The notes under the pieces are model-generated. The model was not told where the DNA came from. It did no database searches and saw only the letters and a program-made list of their open reading frames with translations. A program made the translations under genes and the position numbers. Below are positions 36,618 to 45,700 of a DNA stretch of 64,000 nt, piece after piece. Numbering within the stretch: position 1 is the stretch's first letter; each line of letters begins with the position of its first letter. Source of the stretch: CAWGCE01 sp964480915 (GTDB lineage: Bacteria; Planctomycetota; Planctomycetia; Pirellulales; Pirellulaceae); assembly GCA_964480915.1 (NCBI GenBank), contig CAYZRS010000019.1, positions 22,952 to 86,951 on the forward strand, in the 5' to 3' direction.

Positions 36618-36740
36618 AGACGCTAATTACCTGGTAGCTTGCTGGGACTGCCGAAATACGTATTGTCCATGATTGATCTCAACCGCTAAATTCGGCCCGC
36701 TACTTACTCGCGGGCAGGCAAATTCTGAAAGGCAGAAGTC

Positions 36741-37043
36741 ATGGGTCGTTTCGGTACGTTTATCTTGGGATTCTTGCTCGGCGGAGCAACCGTTTTCGGT
36801 TCACTCCACTATCACGTGGTGCGTGCCAACGACGGAGTCCACTTCATTCCCAAGATGAGTTCGACGTTCACCGAAACTTTAGTGGACATCCGCAGCTTTG
36901 GATTTGAAGAGTGGAATCAGCATCGTAGCTTGGCTTTCGCTATCCAGCAGGCGGGTAAAACCGAACTGCTGCAAGGCGTCGCCTTGCAACCTGTTCAAAA
37001 CGCCGTGGATGGCATGCGGGACATTTTGTCAGGAAACCGGTAG
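36741..37043 (+). CDS. Small single-pass membrane protein
   Basis: A 100-residue protein. One N-terminal membrane segment (about 4-20, FGTFILGFLLGGATVFG) is followed by a soluble part with 'NDGVHFIPKMSSTFTETLVDI' (two halves: NDGVHFIPKM and STFTETLVDI) and an amphipathic helix. I recognise no domain. The GAAAGG upstream of ATG 36741 and normal codon use support a real gene. It is divergent from the acyltransferase/ligase gene. Confidence 0.75.
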   Translation: MGRFGTFILGFLLGGATVFGSLHYHVVRANDGVHFIPKMSSTFTETLVDIRSFGFEEWNQHRSLAFAIQQAGKTELLQGVALQPVQNAVDGMRDILSGNR

Positions 37044-37217
37044 AAGCAGCAACCGCCCGATACGGTCCAAATCTTCAGTAAGCTCGGCAGAATCGATTCA
37101 ATTTAGCTTCAAATCAAGAAGCGGCCACCTCCAAGCGATACTGTGTACGGTGGCTTGCGCGGCAAGCAAACCGCTTGCACAGGCCATTTCGGCTGACTGC
37201 ACACTTTACGGTCGACA

Positions 37218-37235
37218 TCTTGCCAGCTGGCAAGA
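37218..37235. promoter_or_regulatory. 18-bp perfect palindrome upstream of small membrane gene
   Basis: TCTTGCCAG immediately followed by CTGGCAAGA, with no spacer. It ends 18 bases before ATG 37254. The lack of a loop argues against an RNA hairpin and for a dimeric protein-binding site. Function is inferred from symmetry only. Confidence 0.45.
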
Positions 37236-37253
37236 GAGATGGGGGCACCTGCC

Positions 37254-37538
37254 ATGCGTCAGCGAATTATCATTATCGGCGTGATCTGCCTATTCGTCGG
37301 TTTTCAGTTTCGAATGGTCGATTCGTTCGTTCTCACGCACAAAGCGACTCAGTTCCTCCACGAACGGGCGAAAGAGAGCGGATTCCGAACCGCCGATCCG
37401 TACAACTTCGACACGATGCTGATGAGCGCTGGCCCGATCGCCAAAAAGACGATCACGCCACCACCTTGGGCCGGTTGGGCGCTGATCTCGGTCGGAGCCG
37501 TCCTGTCGCTCCACGGCATCACGCTCCGCGACGACTAA
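37254..37538 (+). CDS. Small two-pass membrane protein
   Basis: A 94-residue protein. Membrane segments lie at about 4-18 (RIIIIGVICLFVGFQ) and 72-88 (WAGWALISVGAVLSLHG); the loop between them holds a short helix and SGFRTADPYNFDTM. Both ends should face the same side. No family is recognised. The last codons (LRDD, stop) form the first unit of the 18-bp tandem repeat that continues downstream. ATG 37254 is used because the earlier in-frame ATG (37239) has no ribosome-binding site. Confidence 0.65.
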   Translation: MRQRIIIIGVICLFVGFQFRMVDSFVLTHKATQFLHERAKESGFRTADPYNFDTMLMSAGPIAKKTITPPPWAGWALISVGAVLSLHGITLRDD

Positions 37539-37760
37539 TCGCTCCGCGACGACNNNNNNNNNNNNNNNNNNNNNNNNNNNNNNNNNNNNNNNNNNNNNNN
37601 NNNNNNNNNNNNNNNNNNNNNNNNNNNNNNNNNNNNNNNNNNNNNNNNNNNNNCGTCCTGTCGCTCCACGGCATCACGCTCCGCGACGACTAATCGCTCC
37701 GCGACGACTAATCGCTCCGCGACGACGAATCGGTCCGCGACGACAAATCGCTCCGTCACC
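37518..37760. repeat. 18-bp tandem repeat carrying stop codons, with assembly gap
   Basis: Units close to TAATCGCTCCGCGACGAC repeat head to tail, beginning inside the last codons of the gene at 37254 and ending near 37760 with degenerate copies (GAATCGGTCC..., AAATCGCTCC...). In the frame of the gene each full unit encodes stop-S-L-R-D-D. The 100-N gap lies within it. The copy number is therefore uncertain. Confidence 0.85.
37554..37653. other. Assembly gap (100 N) with duplicated 55-bp flanks
   Basis: The 55 bases before the gap (37499-37553) are identical to the 55 bases after it (37654-37708). This is the pattern left when two contigs overlap by one k-mer but are scaffolded with a default 100-N spacer. 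The real sequence may contain only one copy, or extra copies of the 18-bp unit. Confidence 0.95.
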
Positions 37761-37791
37761 GACGATCATCGATCGTCCCTGGCTGCGACGA

Positions 37792-39222
37792 TTAGCCGCA
37801 ACACCGTCGCCGACCAACCACGATGAACAGCAGGCCCGTGGCCAGCAGACTTGACCCTGGCTCCGGCACCGCCGTCAGTTCATCGGACGCCAGGAACTTG
37901 TTGCCATTCCAGGCCACGAAATCGACTCCGTCGACCACCCCATCACCGGTGAAGTCACCCAGATCCCAGTCGGTCGCATTGCCAAACTTGTTCTCATTCC
38001 ACAGCACAAAGTCCTGTCCGTTCACGAATCCGTCCAGATTCGCGTCGCCGACCAGGTAGGGCGAAGCGAGCCCGTTCACGACCGCCGCTTCCGCCAACCA
38101 GAAATCTCGATCGGCGTTGTCAATCGTGCCATCGGCGTTCAGATCGAACAGGCCATTGAACAGTTCGTCGACGAGGACGCCGGCCGCCACTGGCCCTTCC
38201 GCCAACAGAAGGTTCAAATCGACGATGTTGACCAGCCCGTCTCCATCAAAGTCCATCGTCGTCGTGGTCGGAATGCTCGGCTGAAGATTGACTTGAGTGA
38301 ACTGGCTGATCTGAGCATTCGCCAAGATGTCGGCCTCCGACAACAGCCGCCGAGTCGCGTTGGGGCGGCTGCTCTTCATCACGGCTTCGGGCAGGTCCAG
38401 ATGAGCCCCATTCAGCGGGATTTCTGCGCCGACAAATGGAAGCGGTGACATCACATCAACGTCTCCGTCGACTCCCTCCAATGCCAACGCATCGTTAGCG
38501 CTGGAAAGTCCGAGGGCATGACCGATCTCGTGCAGCGCCGTCGTCAACAGGTCTCGTCGACCTGCAATACCTTGCCCGCCAACAATCCTTAACCCGGTCG
38601 TCATTTCCCCGCCGCCCAAATCTTCGGTCAGTTCGATCAGGCTAGAAAATTCATTCGCATAAGCGGGCGTTGGATCGCGAAACCAGGGAGTCGAACCGTC
38701 GCTATCGAAGACGATCGCGGCGGAGGTCTCGCGATGCGGATTGCCACCTTCTGTTAGCAACCGATGCGTCGCCGTCGTGCCGCCCGTTCGCGGAAACCAA
38801 CCGTACTCGATCGTGAGTGTGAACGGATCGGCAAACGCCGATTCCCAAAAGCTCGCCGCCGCTTCCATCACCTGAGGCAACGTCCCATTGCCGGCGGCCG
38901 TAATCGGTGCATCTTCCGCAATGCCGTAGGTGGTGACGGTATCACCCTCTGCGCGATGGATTAAATTGATCGTGATTCCCAGACACGGTCGACCCGACAG
39001 GAACAGGCAGCAGAAGACGATTCCTGTGCAACAAAGCAACCAGTACTGACGAGGGCGATCGGCGGACCTGCCAAACAACATACGAATCACAACCACAATG
39101 CGCTCCCAAAACAGAATCAGCTTATGAGTTTTAGCCAGTCGATTGCCATGATCCATCATAGCCGCATCATCGCAATCCTGCTCTTGTAAATTGGGCTGCA
39201 CCGAGACCACCCACCGGGCCAC
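37792..39222 (-). CDS. Exported metalloprotease-like protein with dockerin-type repeats and PEP-CTERM tail
   Basis: Up to 476 residues; the true start may be a later ATG (39159 or 39081), because the hydrophobic signal lies at about residues 60-80. A matrixin-like domain (about 85-290) carries TTALHEIGHALGLSS; the HExxH pair is intact, but the third ligand of HExxHxxGxxH is Ser. Calcium-loop, dockerin-like repeats follow (about 325-440: MDFDGDGLVNIVDLNLLL, FDLNADGTIDNADRDFW, GDANLDGFVNGQDFVLWN). The C-terminus, VPEPGSSLLATGLLFIVVGRRR, is given here as VPEPGS, a hydrophobic stretch, then RRR: a PEP-CTERM sorting signal for exosortase. The GTG at 39222 directly follows the stop of the upstream DUF3500 gene. 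Confidence 0.82.
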   Translation of the reverse strand: MARWVVSVQPNLQEQDCDDAAMMDHGNRLAKTHKLILFWERIVVVIRMLFGRSADRPRQYWLLCCTGIVFCCLFLSGRPCLGITINLIHRAEGDTVTTYGIAEDAPITAAGNGTLPQVMEAAASFWESAFADPFTLTIEYGWFPRTGGTTATHRLLTEGGNPHRETSAAIVFDSDGSTPWFRDPTPAYANEFSSLIELTEDLGGGEMTTGLRIVGGQGIAGRRDLLTTALHEIGHALGLSSANDALALEGVDGDVDVMSPLPFVGAEIPLNGAHLDLPEAVMKSSRPNATRRLLSEADILANAQISQFTQVNLQPSIPTTTTMDFDGDGLVNIVDLNLLLAEGPVAAGVLVDELFNGLFDLNADGTIDNADRDFWLAEAAVVNGLASPYLVGDANLDGFVNGQDFVLWNENKFGNATDWDLGDFTGDGVVDGVDFVAWNGNKFLASDELTAVPEPGSSLLATGLLFIVVGRRRCCG

Positions 39223-40266
39223 CTATTGGTCCGCTGCGCCGATGCTGGCCTCGCGAACGATGCGTGCCCCATAATCGTTCGTTGGATCGCGGTACATGGC
39301 GTGCGTGTGGTTGGTCGAATCGCCACCCAAGTGTTGCGGCGAATACTCAATGATGACCGCTGGACCTTGAATCCGAAACGTTGCGGCCGAACCGACTTCC
39401 GTCGGGCCAAACCAAGAAAAATAGAGGCTGTCTAAGTCGTCCGTGATCGTCTGCATCGTCTGTTTCGCATGCGTCTCATTCAGGATGCCAATCCGCTCCT
39501 GAATGAGATCGATCAGTAATCGTCGCTGCTCAGGAGTGAATTCACTGGCCGCGATTCCTTCTTGGCCCGGCGTGACCTCTTTCGCTTGCGGGCCATACTT
39601 TAGCTTCACGTGATGATCACCGACGATCGCTTGCTTTCGCTGCTGTTGGTTTAGTGAGCCAATTAATGCGAAGGCGCCATCCTCGTCGCCGGCCAACTGC
39701 CGGACCTGCCGCCCTTCAAATTCGAAATCGACCGGCTGACCACCGGTCAAACTTGGCGACAACGTGATTTGTGAGCCACAGATCGTCGCGTTGATTCCCA
39801 GGTGATGACCGCCGAACTGCCACATCCAGGGCGTCGTTTCGGACGGTTCTCCAAGGATCGAAACGAAATACTCGTCCTTACCGAAATTCATCCGACCGCC
39901 GTCTCGTCTGAGCAGCTCATCCCCATTCATATTGTCGATCACTTGCTGCAGACCGCGGGGGCTGAGCGTCGCTCGGAGCAATCCCAAGACCGCCTCTTTC
40001 TGCTGATCCGTCAGGTCACCCATGCGCAGACCACCTCGTCGTACTGCGCCCTCCGGCAGGTTCGACCAGTTCCTTTGCTGCTTTTCGTCGTCAAATTGGA
40101 AGCTGATCTTCTGACGCTCCGCTTCGCTCAATTCGGCCATCAGCGCGTCGGCCGCCGCGACGACACCGCGGACGACCGAGATAGCCGTCGGTTCCTCCTG
40201 CCCACGACACTCGCTGTTGATGCCGATGGCAAACGCCATTGAGAAAACCATCCAAATTCGCTTCAT
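39223..40266 (-). CDS. DUF3500 exported protein
   Basis: A 347-residue protein with a signal peptide (about 1-22). The DUF3500 domain covers most of the rest: SEAERQKISFQFDDE, RGGLRMGDLTDQQKEAVLGLL, 'WMWQFGGHHLGINATI' near 165, LLIDLIQERIG, and LYFSWFGPTEVGSAATFRIQG (ends LYFSWFG and TFRIQG). DUF3500 is uncharacterised and common in planctomycetes and some other bacteria. It precedes the metalloprotease-like gene with no gap, so the two are probably translated from one transcript. Confidence 0.9.
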   Translation of the reverse strand: MKRIWMVFSMAFAIGINSECRGQEEPTAISVVRGVVAAADALMAELSEAERQKISFQFDDEKQQRNWSNLPEGAVRRGGLRMGDLTDQQKEAVLGLLRATLSPRGLQQVIDNMNGDELLRRDGGRMNFGKDEYFVSILGEPSETTPWMWQFGGHHLGINATICGSQITLSPSLTGGQPVDFEFEGRQVRQLAGDEDGAFALIGSLNQQQRKQAIVGDHHVKLKYGPQAKEVTPGQEGIAASEFTPEQRRLLIDLIQERIGILNETHAKQTMQTITDDLDSLYFSWFGPTEVGSAATFRIQGPAVIIEYSPQHLGGDSTNHTHAMYRDPTNDYGARIVREASIGAADQ

Positions 40267-40503
40267 CGTAGAACTCGCCTTAGAAAGCCAGGGACCGTCG
40301 AACTTTCAACAACGGACGAATTGAAAGCCCACAATCCAAAAGTATCAGAATTCGCGAAGTTGCGGGGACAGATGTCGTCGCGCCGGCCCAAGTGCGGCAC
40401 GAGGGCGACGAGAGGGCGGCCAAATCGCTGCCAAGCGCGACTTGGCGACTCGGCGATTTGGCGATTTGGCCCAGTCAAAGGAAAGAGGAACCGACGAAAC
40501 GGC

Positions 40504-40536
40504 ACAAAAAAAGCCCGTCTCGATCTGACGGGCTTT
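40504..40536 (-). terminator. Terminator downstream of tRNA-Asn
   Basis: On the minus strand, AAGCCCGTC pairs with GACGGGCTT across a short loop and is followed by a T-run (TTTTTTT). It starts nine bases after the tRNA 3' end. This is a textbook intrinsic terminator for the tRNA transcript. Confidence 0.88.
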
Positions 40537-40544
40537 GGGAAAAG

Positions 40545-40617
40545 CTCCCCCGGTAGGGCTCGAACCTACGACAAGCGGATTAACAGTCCGCTGCTCTACC
40601 AACTGAGCTACAGGGGA
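40545..40617 (-). tRNA. tRNA-Asn (anticodon GTT)
   Basis: A 73-nt cloverleaf. The acceptor stem TCCCCTG pairs with CGGGGGA, with G as discriminator. The D arm has AGCTCAGTTGGTAGAGC, the anticodon loop is CTGTTAA with GTT, and the T arm has the GTTCGAGCC motif. CCA is not encoded. A terminator follows directly. Confidence 0.97.
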
Positions 40618-40647
40618 ATGGTGTTCTTCTAATTTACTCTAACCGAA

Positions 40648-41001
40648 CTAAAACGCACCCAGTGCCGAGGCCTGATCTGGGTGGATGTCGTACATCTGAT
40701 CCAACTTAGTGATCGAGAATACCTCATAGATGTTCGCGCAGATGCTGCAAAGCTTCAGTTTTCCTTCTGATTTCTTTACTTTTTTGTCGAGCCGAATCAA
40801 CTTTCCGAGTGCGGCACTGGACATGATTTCGACGTCTTCAAAATTCAGCAGTAGCGACTTTGTATTATCGTTATCAACGAGGGAAAATAATTCGTCCCCC
40901 AGGACCTGAATTTGATCTTCGTCACGAATCTTGCTGTCCACGAACCGTACGATCGTTACGGTCCCCTCTTCAGCGACGGTAATTTGTTGAAAATCGGCCA
41001 T
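40648..41001 (-). CDS. STAS-domain protein (anti-sigma factor antagonist-like)
   Basis: A 117-residue single STAS domain of the SpoIIAA/RsbV type: 'TVTIVRFVDSKIRDED', then LLLNFEDVEIMSSAALGKLIRLDKKV, where the Ser pair before AALG is the usual phosphorylation site, and LKLCSICANIYEVFSITKLDQMYDI. In partner-switching systems such proteins release a sigma factor or other target when dephosphorylated. No anti-sigma kinase or sigma gene is adjacent. GGAGG five bases upstream fixes ATG 41001. tRNA-Asn lies downstream. Confidence 0.92.
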   Translation of the reverse strand: MADFQQITVAEEGTVTIVRFVDSKIRDEDQIQVLGDELFSLVDNDNTKSLLLNFEDVEIMSSAALGKLIRLDKKVKKSEGKLKLCSICANIYEVFSITKLDQMYDIHPDQASALGAF

Positions 41002-41284
41002 CGGCCCCTCCAGGTCGTTTGTTAGCACGCTGATTCCCACCAGCGGTAGCAGCCATGTATCAAGCCGTTAGTCTTATTTGTGACCGACAAGGTGTCAACC
41101 GAACCAGCGCTAGACGCCGGTAAAGTCAGCGTAAACGGACTAGATGAATGCAAATCGGATTCTAGCAGGCAGAATCGGCTGCGAACCAGTCCGGAATGCA
41201 TGCAAGTCTAGGAGCCGTTTGATAGACTCGATCGCTCCTGCCCTCGGACGGTTTTTATAAGCAGAACGCACATCCCCGGAATTC

Positions 41285-42508
41285 ATGATGGCAAAACAAG
41301 AAATCCAACCAACTGATGACCCGGGCCAGAAACCGGCCAACGAGGAAGGGCAAGCGGGCAACGGGGCAGCTGCCGGTAGCGAAGAGCGGTTACGCAGCGT
41401 CCACACCACCAACCTACCCAGCATTTTTAAGCAGATGCGATTTTCGCTGCTGGTGAGCACCTATCAGGCAGGAAAGTTGGTGATGCTCAGGCCCGACTCA
41501 GAGGAAAACCTGAACACCCACTTCCGTACATTTAAGAAGCCCATGGGCATGGCGGTCGGGCGGAACCGCTTGGCGCTCGGAACGGCCCAAGAAATCTGGG
41601 ACTTTCGCAACGTTCCGGCGGTCGCCCCTCGTCTCGAACCGAAAGGCAAAGTCGACGCTTGCTTCCTACCTCGCGAGATTCACGTCACCGGCGACATCCA
41701 AATCCACGAAATGGTGTATGAGGAAGACGAGCTGTGGTTCATCAACACCGCGTTCTCGTGCCTCTGCACGATGGACTCAGACCACAGCTTTGTGCCACGC
41801 TGGCGTCCCCCGTTCGTTACCGAGCTGGCTCCCGGCGATCGCTGCCACCTGAACGGGCTCGGCATGCAGGACGGGAAACCGCGTTGGGTAACAATGCTGG
41901 GCAAATACGACACGCCGGGCGGTTGGCGAGAAAACAAGAAGAGCGGCGGGCTCATTATGGATCTCGATTCCGAAGAGATCGTTTGCCGCGGCCTTTCGAT
42001 GCCGCACTCGCCCCGTTGGTATGCCGACAGGCTCTGGGTCCTGGAATCTGGAAACGGCAGTTTCGGCACCGTCGATTTACAAACGGGCCGTTTCGAGCCA
42101 ATCATTCAACTGCCTGGTTTTACGCGAGGCCTCGATTTTGTCGGGAACCTGGCGTTCATTGGGCTATCTCAGGTCCGCGAAACGGCCGTATTTAGCGGAA
42201 TCGCGATTACAGAGCGATTGAAAGAGACCGAACGAAACTGCGGCGTTTGGGTCGTGGATATTCGCTCAGGCCAATTGGTCGGCTTCCTCAAGTTTGAGGA
42301 TGCGGTCCAAGAAATCTTCGCGGTTTCGATTGTTCGGGGTGCGATTTACCCAGAATTGATCCATGCGGAGCCGGAAATCCTCGGTTCGGCCTTTGTCCTG
42401 CCGGATGAAGCACTGGCCGACGTGCCAACTCGATTGAAAGCGTCGAGTGAAGAATCGGGGGACGAATCGGGGAAAACGTCAGCGGTTGAGACCGAGCAAC
42501 AATCCTGA
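41285..42508 (+). CDS. TIGR03032 family protein
   Basis: A 407-residue protein without signal peptide. After a hydrophilic start (about 1-35) the conserved core begins: LRSVHTTNLPSIFKQMRFSLL, STYQAGKLVMLR, 'FKKPMGMAVGRNRLALGT', then NTAFSCLCTMDSDHSFVPRW and LNGLGMQDGKPRWVTMLG. The fold looks like a beta-propeller related to TPR-associated or glycosyl-type proteins, but the family function is unknown. The last 40 residues are acidic and Ser-rich. It is divergent from the STAS gene. Confidence 0.9.
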   Translation: MMAKQEIQPTDDPGQKPANEEGQAGNGAAAGSEERLRSVHTTNLPSIFKQMRFSLLVSTYQAGKLVMLRPDSEENLNTHFRTFKKPMGMAVGRNRLALGTAQEIWDFRNVPAVAPRLEPKGKVDACFLPREIHVTGDIQIHEMVYEEDELWFINTAFSCLCTMDSDHSFVPRWRPPFVTELAPGDRCHLNGLGMQDGKPRWVTMLGKYDTPGGWRENKKSGGLIMDLDSEEIVCRGLSMPHSPRWYADRLWVLESGNGSFGTVDLQTGRFEPIIQLPGFTRGLDFVGNLAFIGLSQVRETAVFSGIAITERLKETERNCGVWVVDIRSGQLVGFLKFEDAVQEIFAVSIVRGAIYPELIHAEPEILGSAFVLPDEALADVPTRLKASSEESGDESGKTSAVETEQQS

Positions 42509-42648
42509 TTTATCCAACTGATAATTCTTTAAATTCTGCCGGCCTGGCTTTGTGAGAAACAATGCCGGATCGCTTTCTATGCAGATCATCCGGGCGGGCT
42601 CTAGTCCCTTTGGCAATGAGGCTGCGTCCGTTTTTTTCCGCCATTTCC

Positions 42649-42677
42649 TTGCAACCCTTAAAAGCGGCAGTTACTAT
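42649..42677 (+). promoter_or_regulatory. Candidate sigma70-type promoter for beta-helix protein gene
   Basis: TTGCAA, a 17-base spacer and TACTAT (42672-42677), each 4 of 6 to consensus, about 70 bases upstream of ATG 42746. The intervening leader is A/T-rich, with GAGGGG as ribosome-binding site. Found by eye. Confidence 0.35.
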
Positions 42678-42745
42678 CGAAGCTTGGGACCATTGCGTCT
42701 TAACGGAATTTTAAGGAAAAATATACACTTTTGAGGGGTGTGCAT

Positions 42746-45700
42746 ATGTCACGCATGTTACGAGGCGAGTGGCTCTCACGGTATCGCAAGCCGAAGGCCA
42801 ACAAAGCTCAGGTCAAGAAGACATTGACCTGTGAAACTCTGGAAGATCGACGCGTATTGGCCACATTGGTTGGTACAGAAGCCGATCTTCGTATGGCACT
42901 TGAAGGGGCGGCACCTGATGACTGCGTCGAGCTAACGGCGGACATCACGCTGACGACTGGCCAGATTCTCATCGAAGCCGATTCGGCTGCTGGTGGCATC
43001 ACGATTGACGGTGCTGGCTTCACCGTAACGGGTACTGGCGCTGATCGCGTCTTCGGTATCGATGATGGCGACATGGTTGCCGATTCGTTCACCGTGACCT
43101 TCGAGAACATCACGATCACCGGTGGTGGTGGCGTTTCCTTCGGTGGCGGTATCGCCAGTGCAGAAACGCTCGTTGTGAACAACTCGACCATTACGGGTAA
43201 CCAAGCCATTGACCCAGCCGGTGCTTACTCCGGAACGGGTGGTGGTATCGATTCGAACGGTACGTTGACACTCAACGGCACCACGGTTTCGAATAACACA
43301 GCCAGTGCCATTGGCGACATTCCAACAACGGGTGGCGGTTTCTACCTCACCGGTCTTGGTGGTGGTGTCAACGCTGAAGGTCCTGTCACGATCATTGACA
43401 GTAACATCGATGGCAATGACGCCTCGAACCGTGGTGGCGGTCTTCGCATCGACAGTGTTGGTCCCCACACGATCACCAATACAACGATCGATAACAACGT
43501 GCTGGGCAACGCTTCCTACTTTGCCACGCCTGACCAAAGCACTGGCGGTGGCGGCTTGTACGTCGATGCTGGTGCCGGTAACGCTGGCCTGCAAATCTCG
43601 ATCACGGGCGGCTCGATCTCGAACAACATCGCTGGTGCGACCACTTCGGCCGGAACGGGTACTTTCGATTACGGCGGTGGTGCTGACTTCACGACTCGTG
43701 GAACCACCGATGTCGTCAACCTTGATGGCGTTACCATCGCTGGTAACCGCTCGACAACCGACGGTATTACCGCTGGTCAAACAAGCGTTCAACGTGGTGT
43801 GGGTGCTGCCTTCACCGCCATTGACGGTGGTACGTTCAATATCACCGACAGTATGGTTTCCGGTAACTCGATGACGCCAAACAGCGACTTCCCTGCCTAC
43901 GGTGGTGGTTTGAGCTTCGCGACGTTTGATGGTGGTGCTGGCACGGCCTACTCGGGCGTCTTCAACGTGACCGACACTGACATTACCGATAACTACGGCC
44001 TTCGTGGTGCAGCCTTCGGTGTTCGTTACCAAGGTGGTTACTACAACGATGGCGTGGGTGCCAAATCGATCATCAACATTACCGGTGGTTCGATCACAGG
44101 CAACTCGGCGACCGGTGACGGTGGTGGTGTTTCCTGGGCTTGGCTCGCGACCGACATCACGATTGATGGTACGGACGTTTCCAACAACTACTCACCATCG
44201 GGTGGTGGTGCGTTCGCCAACTTCAAGGCTTTCGCTGCCAACGGACTCTACTCGACTGCTGACCTGACCGTTCGCAACGCGACCGTTTCGGGTAACCGTT
44301 CGCTGACAACCGGTGGTGCCTTCGATGTGACCACGGGTGGACTGACCTACGCAGGTGGTATCCCGAATGACGTGGTTGTTGAAAACAGCACGATCAGCGG
44401 GAACGTCGCTTACGGTAACGGTGGTGGCTTCTACGCTTACGACTCGAACCTGACCGTTTTCCAAAGCACCGTCTCTGGTAACACCAGTTACGGTGTTGGT
44501 GGTGGTCTCAATGCAATTATTGCTTGTGATCCTGCCGGAACTTGCTATACCGGAACGGACAAAGAAGCTGAGTTCATCATTGATCGCTCAACCTTTGCCT
44601 ATAACTACTCCGGTGGACCAGGTGCGATCAACTTTGGTGACAACTCAGGCTTCTCCGTCACCAACACGCTGGTTACGGACAATACGTCGGCTGACGGAAT
44701 CATCGGTGGCGGTGGTACCGTGACGCCAAACTTCCAAGTAGTGAACTACTCGTTGGTTCAAAACGATGCAGCTGGAAATGCAGTCATCGCTGCGGGTACG
44801 GGTAATCAAACCGGTGTCGCTGGGGGCATTAGTGCTCTTGCTGACAACGGTGGACCTACGATGACCCACGCCATTGGCATGACCAGCCCTGCAACTGACG
44901 CTGCCACGCCAGGTGAAGGTGCGGGCGATACGGACCAACGTGGTTACGGCCCTCGTGACTTCAACGGAACGATGGACATCGGTGCCTTTGAATTTGGTGC
45001 AACTGACGACGTTACGCCAAGCCCTGACATCGACGGAGACGGCGATGCCGACTGCGACGACATCGACGAATTGACGTTGGCCATTGTTGCCGGAAGTACT
45101 GACCTAGGTAAGTACGATTTCAATGGTGACGGAGCCGTTACACTGGCTGATATCAACGACGCCACTGACGGCTGGTTGGTAGCTGCTGGTGATCGTGCTG
45201 AGCACGCGGCGGCAACGGGCGGTAATCCATTCTTGAACGGTGACGCGAACCTAGACGGCGTGGTTGATGGTCAAGACTTCATTGTCTGGAACAGCAACAA
45301 GTTCGGACCAGGTACCGGTTGGTGCAGCGGTGACTTCAACGCCGACGGCGTAGTTGATGGCCCTGACTTCATCATCTGGAACGGACGCAAGTTCCAAGAC
45401 TCGATGACAACCGTTGGTCCTGTTGTTGATCAAGGTCAACCAGATTCGGCGCTCAGCAACGACTTCAACACTTCGAATGCTCGAAACGCTGTTGAAGCCG
45501 CTGGCAAGGTAGATCGTCAGTCGACCTTGAAGATGAAAGACTTCGGTGGTGCGAATGTCCGTCTGCAAAACCGTTCGTTGCACAGCAACAACTCGGTGCA
45601 AACGGAAACCGTTGCCAGCACGCCAATTGCTGCACCTGCAGCCGTTGTCGTCACGGCAAGTGAAACCGCTGGTACCGACCAATTGGTCGGTGCTGACAAG

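Noticed and set aside
42932..44032. A 366-codon minus-strand open frame inside the beta-helix gene
   Set aside because: It is a by-product of the Gly/Thr-rich repetitive coding of the plus-strand gene; the translation is Thr/Val/Arg low complexity and has no domain.
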